DNA from: JAWLGZ01 sp041690635
GTDB taxonomy: Bacteria > Pseudomonadota > Gammaproteobacteria > Thiohalomonadales > Thiohalomonadaceae
DNA length: 64,000 nucleotides
NCBI GenBank assembly: GCA_041690635.1
Contig: JAWLGZ010000002.1
Coordinates: forward strand, 248,001-312,000
Direction: 5' to 3'
Shown piece by piece: positions 27,030-35,019 of the stretch. Position 1 is the stretch's first letter. Each line of letters begins with the position of its first letter. The position numbers and the translations under genes are program-made. The notes under the pieces were generated by a model that was given only the letters and a program-made list of their open reading frames with translations, searched no databases and was not told the origin of the DNA.

Positions 27030-29642
27030 CTACTGGAGAAGTCGCTCCATGCGTGCATGGAGCGCGGCAAGGATCCGCGAACCCGCTTCGTCACCCGTCC
27101 CTTCCTCCTCGAGCCGTTCCGGCCGTACCGGTTCACCGAAGCGCACCTCCACCGGGAGGAGGCGCGGAACCGCCTTACCGTAGGGCAGGGCCTCGAACGT
27201 TCCCATCAACGCGACCGGCACCACGGTGACCGGATAGCGGACGAGGAGCAGACCGAGGCCCGGCCTGAACGGCTGCAGCCGGCCGTCCTTTGCACGCATC
27301 CCCTCAGGAAACCACACCAGGCTGCCGCCACGCGCCAGCACCGCGGCGGGCAGGGCCAGGCTCGCGCGCACGCCGGACGGATCAATCGGCAGTGCCCGCG
27401 CAAGCCGACTTCCAACCCGCCGCAGCGGGGTATTGAAGGCAACGCCGGTCCAGCCCGCCCAGAAGAAGGCAGGGAGACGGGAGGACGGCAGAGCCGCGGC
27501 GAGTATGAAGGGGTCGAGGTGGCTCAGGTGATTGGGTGCGAGGACGATCTGCCCTTCGGGGAGCCGTTCAAGGCCTGTGGCACGGACGCGCCACAGGCGC
27601 CGGGTAACCACCCGGTTCGCCGCGAAGAGGGCACGGGAGACGGTGCCTGAAACCGGGCCCATCGGCTCCAGCCAGCGCCGTTCCGCCTCACCCAGCGCGC
27701 GCTCCGGCTGCTCGATCGGCGAGACCGCCCCGCCGCCTGTTCGCGCATCGCGCACCGCCACCAGCAGATCACGAACCGTGTCGGTGCGTGCAATGGCCTC
27801 ATCCTCGAGCTCCACCCCGGTCCGCTCGGAGACCGTCAGTGTCAGATCCAGCCAGCCAATGGAGTCGACCCCGAGATCGAGAGCGACGGAACTGTCAGGG
27901 GTCAGCCGCCGGTCGGCGTAATGCTCCGCCAACCACTCCCACACCGCGCGCACGGCCGGTTGGTCGAACAGTTCCCGATCCGGCGCGCTCATCTCGTCGA
28001 TCAAGATCGGACCGGGCGCGGCCTCGATGCCCCGGCGCGCCTGTTCGTAACGCTCCGGGAGCAGGTGACGGCGAATCTTGCCGAGCCGCGTTCGCGGGAG
28101 CCCCTCGGCAGTCACCGCGAAGTCGGCGAGCCGCTGATAGCTCGGCAGGGTGCGTGAACGCGCGGCAATCACCTCGCGCAACAGCGCATCGGTATCGCCG
28201 CCCCCGCGCACCACTTCGCTCCGTTCCGGCACGATCAGTCCCACCAGCCGACCGTCCTGCTGAAAGACACCGATCTCGCGAATCACAGTGCTCGCACCGT
28301 ATGCCTCCTCGACCGTCTCCGGCTGCACATTCTCACCACCCGGCGTGACCATCAGCGTGGAGATGCGGCCGGCCAGGTAGAGGTAGCCATCACCGTCCCG
28401 CCAACCGAGATCGCCGGTACGGAACCAGCCATCCTCCGTGAACGCCTCCCGACTTTTCCCGGGCAGGTTCAGGTAGCCGCTGAAGACGCCGGGGCCACGC
28501 GCCTGCACCTCCCCCTTGCCGTCGCCCGCACCCGGCACCGTTTCGTCGATCCGCAGCTGGATGCCGGGCACCACGCGCCCGACGCTGCCGATGCGCGCCG
28601 TGCCGGGCGGATCAATGGTGAGCAGCGGCGAGGTCTCGGTGAGACCGTAACCAACCGCCACCGACCAGCCGAACGCCTCCATCCGCCAGGCCAGGTCCGG
28701 ATCCAGCGGGGCGCCACCGCTGGCGGTGATGCGCAGGGTCGGCCCGATGCGCCGATGCAGCGGTGCGAACAGCACCCGCCCCGCGCGAAGCCCAAACCTG
28801 ACCCGCAACGCGACTGCCGCTTTCATCGAAGTTCGAAACCAGTTGGCGGCCAGCCACCCGCCCCGTTCTGCACGCGACTCGATGCCGTCGAGCAGCGCCC
28901 GGTAGAGTCCCGGCACACCGATCGATATGGAGGCTTGGCCCTCGCGCAGTGCACGTACCAACTCGGGGCCGGTGATTGAGGCGGGCAGGATGATCGGCAG
29001 GCCGAGGCCGAGCGGCACCAGCATGCCGATGACAAACGGATAGACGTGATGCAGCGGCAACGGCAGGAGGACGCGATCGTGCGGGCCGATGAAACCGGCC
29101 TGCCGAATCGCCTCGATCTGAAACGCCAGGTTTCGGTGGGTGAGCGGCACCCCCTTGGGCACTCCGGTGGTGCCGGAGGTGTAGAAGAGCGCCGCGCGAT
29201 GATCTGGCACCACCTCCGCCATCGGGACCGCACCCTCCGCCAACGGCTTCCCCATCAGGTGCAGTTGGCGGTCGTGCAGTTCAAACCGCTCGCTCAGCGC
29301 GACGGTGGTGGCGATCAGCCGGGTTTCGCTATCCTGAAGGGTGTGCCTCAGGGTCTCGGGCTCGAACTGGGTGTCGAGCGGTAGGGGTACCGCCCCCGCC
29401 TGGAGCGCACCCAGGCAGGTCGCGACCCACTCCGGCGACGGCGGTGCGAGCAGTGCCACGGTGTCGCCGTGCTCCACGCCTCCCGCGGTCAGTGCGGCCG
29501 CCGCCTGCCCGACGGTTCGGGCCAGCCGTGCATAGGACCACGCCTCCACCCCGTCACGGGTGAACGCAAGCAGGGCGGTGCGGTCACCGAACCCTGTCAG
29601 TCCTTCAATAAGTGGCCGTAGTGTTTCCGATTCCGCTGCCAT
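27030..29642 (-). CDS. Acyl-CoA/acyl-ACP ligase - carrier protein - PlsC acyltransferase fusion
   Basis: An 870-residue three-module protein. Residues 1-~530 form an AMP-binding ligase (FYTSGTTGVPKGV at about 153-165, GYGLTETSPL, DGWFRTGDLGW, and the late RTRLGKIRRHLLPE). Residues ~555-635 are an acyl-carrier domain whose phosphopantetheine serine is expected at S594 in LGVDSIGWLDL. Residues ~640-870 are an AGPAT/PlsC-type acyltransferase (NHLSHLD at 704-710, FPEGMR at 778). It could activate a free fatty acid, hold it on its own carrier arm, and transfer it to a lysophospholipid, comparable to Aas. The substrate is unknown. Confidence 0.88.
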   Translation of the reverse strand: MAAESETLRPLIEGLTGFGDRTALLAFTRDGVEAWSYARLARTVGQAAAALTAGGVEHGDTVALLAPPSPEWVATCLGALQAGAVPLPLDTQFEPETLRHTLQDSETRLIATTVALSERFELHDRQLHLMGKPLAEGAVPMAEVVPDHRAALFYTSGTTGVPKGVPLTHRNLAFQIEAIRQAGFIGPHDRVLLPLPLHHVYPFVIGMLVPLGLGLPIILPASITGPELVRALREGQASISIGVPGLYRALLDGIESRAERGGWLAANWFRTSMKAAVALRVRFGLRAGRVLFAPLHRRIGPTLRITASGGAPLDPDLAWRMEAFGWSVAVGYGLTETSPLLTIDPPGTARIGSVGRVVPGIQLRIDETVPGAGDGKGEVQARGPGVFSGYLNLPGKSREAFTEDGWFRTGDLGWRDGDGYLYLAGRISTLMVTPGGENVQPETVEEAYGASTVIREIGVFQQDGRLVGLIVPERSEVVRGGGDTDALLREVIAARSRTLPSYQRLADFAVTAEGLPRTRLGKIRRHLLPERYEQARRGIEAAPGPILIDEMSAPDRELFDQPAVRAVWEWLAEHYADRRLTPDSSVALDLGVDSIGWLDLTLTVSERTGVELEDEAIARTDTVRDLLVAVRDARTGGGAVSPIEQPERALGEAERRWLEPMGPVSGTVSRALFAANRVVTRRLWRVRATGLERLPEGQIVLAPNHLSHLDPFILAAALPSSRLPAFFWAGWTGVAFNTPLRRVGSRLARALPIDPSGVRASLALPAAVLARGGSLVWFPEGMRAKDGRLQPFRPGLGLLLVRYPVTVVPVALMGTFEALPYGKAVPRLLPVEVRFGEPVRPERLEEEGTGDEAGSRILAALHARMERLLQ

Positions 29643-29689
29643 GCGCGCCCCCTCCTCCCTGCGAGGATAGAACCTGAATGCTTCACTTG

Positions 29690-29796
29690 ACTCTCGCCAA
29701 GGCGCAGAGAACGCAAAGGAAGACGGAACAGAAGGAGAGCGGCGGGAAATGGAGGCACATGCTTTTCCTGGTGTGCTTGGCGCCTTGGCGAGAGTA
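29690..29796. repeat. Inverted 16-bp repeat pair around a small intergenic insert
   Basis: ACTCTCGCCAAGGCGC at 29690-29705 is matched perfectly in reverse complement at 29781-29796. The two arms enclose 75 bp without coding potential, between ligD and the acyl-ligase fusion gene. The left arm continues as AGAGAACGCAAAGG, reminiscent of the CGCAGAG-type repeats elsewhere. It could be a small palindromic intergenic element or a transcript-folding structure. Confidence 0.6.
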
Positions 29797-29807
29797 AATG
29801 TCCGAAA

Positions 29808-32282
29808 TCACATCCCGACCCGCTCCCGCATGGCACGGGTGATGACGCGGCGTGCGGCATTGAACCCGGCCCACGGGTCGCGGGGCCGGCGCGCCAGGTG
29901 ATCGGCCAGGTTATGGAGGGTGAAGGCGTCGGCGCGGTAGCGGCCGATCTCGCCCCACTCCAGCGGAGTAGCCACCGGCGCACCCGGCCGCGCGCGCAGG
30001 GTGTAGCCGGCCACCGCCGTTGCCCCGCGGGCGTTGCGCAGATAGTCGATGAAGATGCGTCCCTCGCGGCCCGACTTGGCCATGCGGGTGGTGTAGCGCC
30101 CGGGGTTCTCGCGGGCCAGTTGCGCAGCAACCGCATGTGAGAAGCCACGCACCTCGTCCCAGCGGTGGCGGCGCCTGAGCGGCACCACCACGTGCAGCCC
30201 CTTGCCGCCGGTGGTACGCACGAAGGGGATGAGACCCAATGCCTCCAGCCATTCCCTCAGCCGCAAAGCGCAACCTACTGTTTCCTCCCACGGCAGTGTC
30301 GGGTCGGGGTCCAGATCAAACACCATCTGGTCCGGGGCGTCGGGGCGGTCGGCGCGTGCGCCCCAGACGTGGATCTCCAGCACCCCCATCTGCACCAGGC
30401 CGACCACCCCGGTCAGTGCACCGACCGCCAGGTAGAACGCCTCCATGCCCTTTTCCTGGATCGGCACGCGCCGGATCCCGGGCGGCAGCCGCTCGCTGGC
30501 GTGCTTCTGGAAGAAACAGCCGCCTTCGCGGCCATCGGGGCAGCGCAGCAGTGTGAGCGGCCGGTCGGCCACCTGCGGCACCACCCACTCGGCCACCTGT
30601 TCATAAAAACGGGCGATGTCCCGCTTGGTCAGCCCCTGCCGCGGGTAGAGCACCTTGTCCGGATTGGAGAGCCGCACCCCGGCGACGGTGTCGCCCGCCG
30701 CCGGGTGGGACTGGGGCAGCGGCTTCGGTTCCGGTAGCGCGGGGCGCTCGCGTATCACCTCACCCGGCGGCTTGTCCTCCCGCAACCCCTGGAACGAGGG
30801 GTGGCGTAACACCCCGTCGGCGGTCCAGTCGGAGAAGGCGATCTCCGCCACCAGTTCCGGCCGCACCCAGTGGATACGGCGCGGCCCCGCCCCGGGCACC
30901 TCGACGGCGAACGGGGAGCGGTCCGTTTCCACCGCCCTGAGCCGCTCGCCCATTTCCCCAAGCGAGGCCTCGGTGAAGCCGGTGCCGACACGACCGGTGT
31001 AGATCAGCCGCGCCCCGTCATACACCCCCAGCAGCAGGGCACCGAACCCGCCACGGGAGCCCCGCGGATCGGTGAAGCCGCCGATGACGAACTCCTGCCG
31101 CTTCAGGCACTTCACCTTGAGCCACTCGCGACTCCGTCCCGGGCGGAAGGGGCGGTCACGGCGTTTGGAGACGATCCCCTCCAGGCCGGCGCGGCAGGCG
31201 TGCTCGAAGAACAGATCCCCCTCCCCCTCCACGTGGTCGCTGTAACGCAGGGGTGAAGGGGCGCCGCCTCCGCCGAGCAGGGCGGCGAGCGCCGCCTTGC
31301 GCTCGCGAAGCGGCAGAGCGGTGAGATCGCGGCCGTTCAGATGGAGCAGGTCGAACAGGAGATAGACCGGCTCTCCGCCGCCCGCCTCCTCCATCAGGTT
31401 TTGCAGCGCCTGGAAGCTGGTGGTGCCGTCCGGCAGCAGGATTGCCGCCTCACCGTCGAGCCAGGCGCTCTCCAGCGGCAACGCGCGCAGCGCAGGGACC
31501 AGGGGGGCGAGACGCGCGGTCCAGTCGTTGCCGCGGCGGGTGATGAGGCGCACCTGGCCGTCGCGGATGCGGGCGAGAATGCGGTAGCCGTCGTACTTGA
31601 TCTCGTGGAGCCAGTCGGGACCCGACGGGGGGCGCTCCACCAGCGTGGCCAGTTGCGGCTCGATGCGCTCCGGCAGCGGCACGGCCGGCGCTCCGCTCGG
31701 CAGCGCGTCGGACCAGAGCCGATCCCGTTCGGCGGCGATCGCCTCCAGGGAGCGCCCGCTGGCGATGCTGGTCGCGGCCGAGTGGACCGGCTCGCCACCC
31801 CCGGCGTATTCGTCGGAGTGCTTGATCAACAACCAGTTCTCTCCCCCTCCCCCGCCATGACGTCCCATGCGCGCCAGGGTCCAGTGGCCGCGCAGCCGCC
31901 CCCCTTCGAGGCGAAAACGGAGGTGCCCCTTGCGGTAGCCCTCGCGGGGATCGCCCTCGGGCACCCAGACGCCCCGATCCCAGATCATCACCGTGCCGGC
32001 GCCATACTCGCCCGGGGGGATCACCCCCTCGAAGCCGCCGTACTCGATGGGGTGGTCCTCCACCTGCACCGCAAGCCGGCGCTGGCCGGGATCGACACTC
32101 GGCCCCTTGGGCACCGCCCAGCTCTTGAGCACCCCGTCCAGTTCCAGGCGGAGGTCGAAGTGCAGCCGACGCGCGTCGTGCTTCTGGATGACGTAGCTGA
32201 ATCCGCCCGGCGGGGCCTGCCGGCCACCCGGTTCCGGCGTGCGGCTGAAGTCGCGTCGTTCGCGGTAGGGCTCCAGAGGCAC
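29808..32282 (-). CDS. ligD: ATP-dependent DNA ligase D (PE-LIG-POL)
   Basis: An 824-residue NHEJ ligase with three modules in the order phosphoesterase, ligase, polymerase. Residues 1-~165 are the 3'-phosphoesterase (FSYVIQKHDARRLHFDLRLELDG). In the ligase, K229 in EIKYDGYRILARI is the adenylation lysine and SKRRDRPFRPGRSREWLKVKC lies near 371-391. The primase-polymerase begins near 535 (VRLSNPDKVLYPRQGLTKRDI) and has the metal-binding motif FDLDPD at about 655-660. It joins double-strand breaks with Ku, encoded 6 bp upstream on the same strand, so the two form one operon. All catalytic motifs appear intact. Confidence 0.97.
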   Translation of the reverse strand: MPLEPYRERRDFSRTPEPGGRQAPPGGFSYVIQKHDARRLHFDLRLELDGVLKSWAVPKGPSVDPGQRRLAVQVEDHPIEYGGFEGVIPPGEYGAGTVMIWDRGVWVPEGDPREGYRKGHLRFRLEGGRLRGHWTLARMGRHGGGGGENWLLIKHSDEYAGGGEPVHSAATSIASGRSLEAIAAERDRLWSDALPSGAPAVPLPERIEPQLATLVERPPSGPDWLHEIKYDGYRILARIRDGQVRLITRRGNDWTARLAPLVPALRALPLESAWLDGEAAILLPDGTTSFQALQNLMEEAGGGEPVYLLFDLLHLNGRDLTALPLRERKAALAALLGGGGAPSPLRYSDHVEGEGDLFFEHACRAGLEGIVSKRRDRPFRPGRSREWLKVKCLKRQEFVIGGFTDPRGSRGGFGALLLGVYDGARLIYTGRVGTGFTEASLGEMGERLRAVETDRSPFAVEVPGAGPRRIHWVRPELVAEIAFSDWTADGVLRHPSFQGLREDKPPGEVIRERPALPEPKPLPQSHPAAGDTVAGVRLSNPDKVLYPRQGLTKRDIARFYEQVAEWVVPQVADRPLTLLRCPDGREGGCFFQKHASERLPPGIRRVPIQEKGMEAFYLAVGALTGVVGLVQMGVLEIHVWGARADRPDAPDQMVFDLDPDPTLPWEETVGCALRLREWLEALGLIPFVRTTGGKGLHVVVPLRRRHRWDEVRGFSHAVAAQLARENPGRYTTRMAKSGREGRIFIDYLRNARGATAVAGYTLRARPGAPVATPLEWGEIGRYRADAFTLHNLADHLARRPRDPWAGFNAARRVITRAMRERVGM

Positions 32283-32288
32283 GGTGCG

Positions 32289-33128
32289 TCAGGCGCGGCG
32301 GCGTCCGCCGGGCTTTTCGCCTTTGCGCTCCTTCTTCGCCTGCTCCACGCTGCGCTTGAGTTGGGCCATGAGGTCAATCACCTCCGCACCGCGCGGTGCC
32401 GGGGCCGCAGGCGCCGGCTCGATGACGGTGGTCCTGCCCGAGGCCACCTTTTCGTCCACCACCCGCAGGATGTCCTCGCGGTAGGTGTCGCGGTAGCGCT
32501 CCGGCTGCCACGGCTCGACCATCCCCTCCACCAGCCGCCGGGCCATGTCGAGCTCCTTGTCGGTGATACCGAGTGCCGCCAGGTCGTCGCCGGGCAGCTT
32601 CAGCTCCGCCGGATCGCGCAACTCGTCGTGGTAGCGCATCAGCTCCAGCACCAGCAGATCGTCCTGCGGAATCAGGGCGGCCAGGTACTGGCGGCTGCGC
32701 AGCACGACGCGGGCGATGCCGACCTTGCCGGTGCGCTTGAGGGTCTCGCGCAGAAGGGCGTAGGCCTTTTCCCCCTTGCGGATGGGCTCCAGGTAGTAGG
32801 GTTTGTCGTAGTAGGTCACCGGGATCCGCGCGGCATCGACGAAGTCCTGGATCTCCACCGTTTGGGTCGCCTCCACATTGGCGCGCTGAAAATCCTCGTC
32901 GCCGAGGACCACATACTCCCCCTTCTCATACTCGTAGCCGCGGACGATGTCGTCCCAGGGCACCTCCTCTCCGGAACGTTTGTTCGTCCGCTTGTAACCC
33001 ACCGGAGAGAGATCACGCCGATCGAGGAGAGAGAAGTGGAGCTCGTTGCGCCGCTCCGCGCTGTGGAGGGAGACCGGTACATGGACCAGCCCGAAACTGA
33101 TGCTGCCCTTCCAGATGGCGCGTGGCAC
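32289..33128 (-). CDS. ku: Bacterial Ku DNA-end-binding protein
   Basis: A 279-residue Ku homodimer subunit. The start MPRAIWKGSISFGLVHVPVSL, the region VGYKRTNKRSGEEVPWDDIVRGYEYEKGEYVVL and the stretch YYLEPIRKGEKAYALLRETLKRTGKVGIARVVLRSRQYLAAL are characteristic. The C-terminal extension is Lys/Arg-rich (QAKKERKGEKPGGRRRA), as in Ku proteins that recruit LigD. Ku threads onto broken DNA ends and positions LigD. It is the promoter-proximal gene of the ku-ligD pair. The transcript of the upstream gene is separated from it by a strong terminator. Confidence 0.97.
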   Translation of the reverse strand: MPRAIWKGSISFGLVHVPVSLHSAERRNELHFSLLDRRDLSPVGYKRTNKRSGEEVPWDDIVRGYEYEKGEYVVLGDEDFQRANVEATQTVEIQDFVDAARIPVTYYDKPYYLEPIRKGEKAYALLRETLKRTGKVGIARVVLRSRQYLAALIPQDDLLVLELMRYHDELRDPAELKLPGDDLAALGITDKELDMARRLVEGMVEPWQPERYRDTYREDILRVVDEKVASGRTTVIEPAPAAPAPRGAEVIDLMAQLKRSVEQAKKERKGEKPGGRRRA

Positions 33129-33175
33129 AGCGCACCTCCGGCTAAAAGAGATAGGTGTCAGTAAAACTCTAGGCC

Positions 33176-33203
33176 AAAAAAAACCCGCGCCACAGGCGCG
33201 GGT
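33176..33203 (-). terminator. Rho-independent terminator
   Basis: On the minus strand there is a perfect 9-bp stem (ACCCGCGCC/GGCGCGGGT) with a 3-nt loop, followed by eight T residues. It ends the transcript of the first sulfur-globule-like gene (stop at 33244) and separates it from ku. Confidence 0.92.
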
Positions 33204-33243
33204 GCAGGGAGAATGGAACGGCCTTTGTTATTGGTGTCTGGTA

Positions 33244-33783
33244 TTACTGTTCGGAGCTGTTTTCCGGGGCGTACGGACGACCCATACGCGCCAGGTGCTG
33301 CTGATAGGCACGCTGCTGCGCCTCCATGATGGCCTGACGCTGCGCCTCCAGTTCCTGCTGCAGGCTGGCTGCGGCGTTCTGCTGCATCTGCTCCGGAACG
33401 GCAGACTGGCTCTGCGGCTGCTGCTGCACAGGTGCACTCTGCTGGTTCGGCTGGATCGGCGCGAACGCCGGAGCGGCATACGGCGCGGCATACGGCGCTG
33501 CGTAGGGGGCACCGTAAGCGGGGGCGTAGCCGTAGGGATAGCCGACCGGACCGTAGCCGCCCCAGTACGGAGCATTGTAGTAACGGTTGTAGCCGTTGCC
33601 GTAGCCACGGCCGCTGCCACGGGCGCTCATGTTGAAGTCCATGGCACCGTCCCCGAACATGTCGCCGAGGGCGTTGTTGCCCCAGCCGTTGTTGCCCCAA
33701 CCGGGACCCCAGCCCCACCAGGCCTGGGCGCTGGCGGACATGCCCAGCAGGGCTGCGGCGGCGATAATGTATTTCATACGCAT
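33244..33783 (-). CDS. Sulfur-globule-protein-like secreted protein, paralogue 1
   Basis: A 179-residue exported protein with signal peptide MRMKYIIAAAALLGMSASAQ/A. The mature N-terminus is extremely rich in Trp, Gly, Asn and Tyr (WWGWGPGWGNNGWGNN), then ALGDMFGDGAMDFNMSARGSGRGYGNGYNRYY, and Tyr/Ala/Pro repeats (APYAAPYAAPYAAP). The C-terminal third is Gln-rich and helical (QQELEAQRQAIMEAQQRAYQQ). The composition and the GDxxxDFxMSARG block resemble envelope proteins of sulfur globules in purple sulfur bacteria, though the Gln-rich tail is unlike the short ones I recall. GGAG lies eight bases before the ATG at 33783. A strong terminator follows. Confidence 0.75.
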   Translation of the reverse strand: MRMKYIIAAAALLGMSASAQAWWGWGPGWGNNGWGNNALGDMFGDGAMDFNMSARGSGRGYGNGYNRYYNAPYWGGYGPVGYPYGYAPAYGAPYAAPYAAPYAAPAFAPIQPNQQSAPVQQQPQSQSAVPEQMQQNAAASLQQELEAQRQAIMEAQQRAYQQHLARMGRPYAPENSSEQ

Positions 33784-33999
33784 GGTCACTACTCCTCGAT
33801 TGTGATTGGTTGGTTCTGGCGGCCTCACCCGCGCTCAGCGTTATTCAGTATTCCGATATATAAGCCAGAGCATATGAGCGCCGGTACAACGGAAAGATAG
33901 ACGACAACCGGGGGCTTTCAAGGCGAGCGTCAAATACCGACCTTGGGGGTCGGAAATTCTCCCTGACAAACGGGGACCGCAGGAGGATTATCGGAAGGA

Positions 34000-34203
34000 C
34001 TACTCATCCGGGAGACGATTTCCCCACCACCACCGGTAGGCAGCCAACCCGTGGAAGAGAAAAAAGAGGAGCGCACCGAACGCGCTCAGGGTGCGCGGGT
34101 GCAGAATGCCGTGGATGAACAACGAGGTGGCCGCGAACAGACCGGCGGAAACAGCCGCCATGAGGAACAGAGCGGAGATCCCGAGTGCAAGTCTTCTGCC
34201 CAT
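34000..34203 (-). CDS. Small membrane protein between the two sulfur-globule-like genes
   Basis: A 67-residue protein with two hydrophobic spans, LALGISALFLMAAVSAGLFAATSLFIHGI and LSAFGALLFFLFHGLAAY, joined by a short loop (LHPRTL) and ending in a basic/aromatic RWWWGNRLPDE. The ATG at 34203 has AGGGGA upstream and is preferred to a longer frame starting at 34299. It is co-oriented with both flanking secreted-protein genes. It is separated from the upstream one by a strong terminator and from the downstream one by 216 bp, so it may have its own promoter. No family recognised. Confidence 0.62.
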   Translation of the reverse strand: MGRRLALGISALFLMAAVSAGLFAATSLFIHGILHPRTLSAFGALLFFLFHGLAAYRWWWGNRLPDE

Positions 34204-34312
34204 CCCGAATTCCCCTGCAAATCTGAGCGAAGCATAGCCGCTCACGATAGTGGAGGCGGAACCGGAACGTGGAGCCGCGCCCGGGATTCCGTCAGGCAAT
34301 GGGCAATACGCA

Positions 34313-34345
34313 AAAAGGCCCGGGCGACAACCGCCCGGGCCTTTT
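34313..34345. terminator. Bidirectional rho-independent terminator
   Basis: A perfect 14-bp stem (AAAAGGCCCGGGCG/CGCCCGGGCCTTTT) with a 5-nt loop. The A-rich left edge and T-rich right edge make it functional in both directions. It lies directly downstream of the second sulfur-globule-like gene (stop at 34371). Confidence 0.9.
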
Positions 34346-34370
34346 GGTACTGCTTACGGATTAGCCTGCT

Positions 34371-34865
34371 TTACTGGGCGTTGCCCCACCCCTGCTGCAT
34401 GCGGGCGCGGCGCTCTTCCATCGCCTTCTCCTGCGCCTCACGCATCGCCTTGTGCTGTTCCATCATCTGCTGGCGCTGTTCAGCCATCGCCTTCTGCTGT
34501 GCTTCCATCGCCTCACGCTGCGCCTTCATCATTTCGTCGTTCGGGCCGAAGGCACCAGGTGCGCCGTAGCCGGGGGCACCGTAACCATAGGGTGCGCCGT
34601 AGCCGTAAGGCGCGCCGTAACCGTAAGGGGCGTATCCACCGTAGTACGGATTGCCGTATTGATTGCCGTAGCCGCTGCCGTACCCGTTACCACGGCCCCG
34701 GGCGCTCATGCTGAAATCGATGCCACCGTCACCGAACATATCGCCCCAGCCGTTGCCGTTGTTCCAGCCGTTGCCGTTCCCCCAACCCGGACCGCCCCAC
34801 CAGGCGTTGGCGGTGGCGGAAAGTCCGAACAGCACGGCGGCGGTCAGTGTCTTGATCCCTTTCAT
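34371..34865 (-). CDS. Sulfur-globule-protein-like secreted protein, paralogue 2
   Basis: A 164-residue exported protein, signal peptide MKGIKTLTAAVLFGLSATAN/A. It is a paralogue of the protein at 33244-33783, sharing WWGGPGWGNGNGWNN, GDMFGDGGIDFSMSARGRGNGYGSGYG and Tyr/Gly/Ala/Pro repeats (YGYGAPYGYGAPYGYGAP). The C-terminal ~60 residues form a charged Met/Gln/Glu coiled-coil (MMKAQREAMEAQQKAMAEQRQQ). GGGGGA precedes the ATG at 34865. It may coat intracellular or periplasmic sulfur deposits, by analogy with sulfur globule proteins. A palindrome GGATATT-CTA-AATATCC lies 80 bp upstream, and a strong terminator follows. Confidence 0.75.
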   Translation of the reverse strand: MKGIKTLTAAVLFGLSATANAWWGGPGWGNGNGWNNGNGWGDMFGDGGIDFSMSARGRGNGYGSGYGNQYGNPYYGGYAPYGYGAPYGYGAPYGYGAPGYGAPGAFGPNDEMMKAQREAMEAQQKAMAEQRQQMMEQHKAMREAQEKAMEERRARMQQGWGNAQ

Positions 34866-34944
34866 TTGGCATTCCCCCTTCTTCTTTTTGATTGATGCGG
34901 GCATCGGGCACCCTCGTTGGCCCCCGGAACCCATCCGTTTATCA

Positions 34945-34961
34945 GGATATTCTAAATATCC
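34945..34961. promoter_or_regulatory. Palindrome upstream of sulfur-globule-like gene
   Basis: GGATATT and AATATCC form a perfect 7-bp inverted repeat with a 3-bp centre, in an unusually AT-rich patch 80-96 bp upstream of the ATG at 34865. Its size and symmetry suit a dimeric repressor or activator site, or part of a promoter. No second copy was found before the other paralogue. Confidence 0.4.
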
Positions 34962-35019
34962 ATTTAAAGTCTGCACCTATTACCCACCCGGTTCAACCCC
35001 CTCCGGGTTGTTCCCCCGA

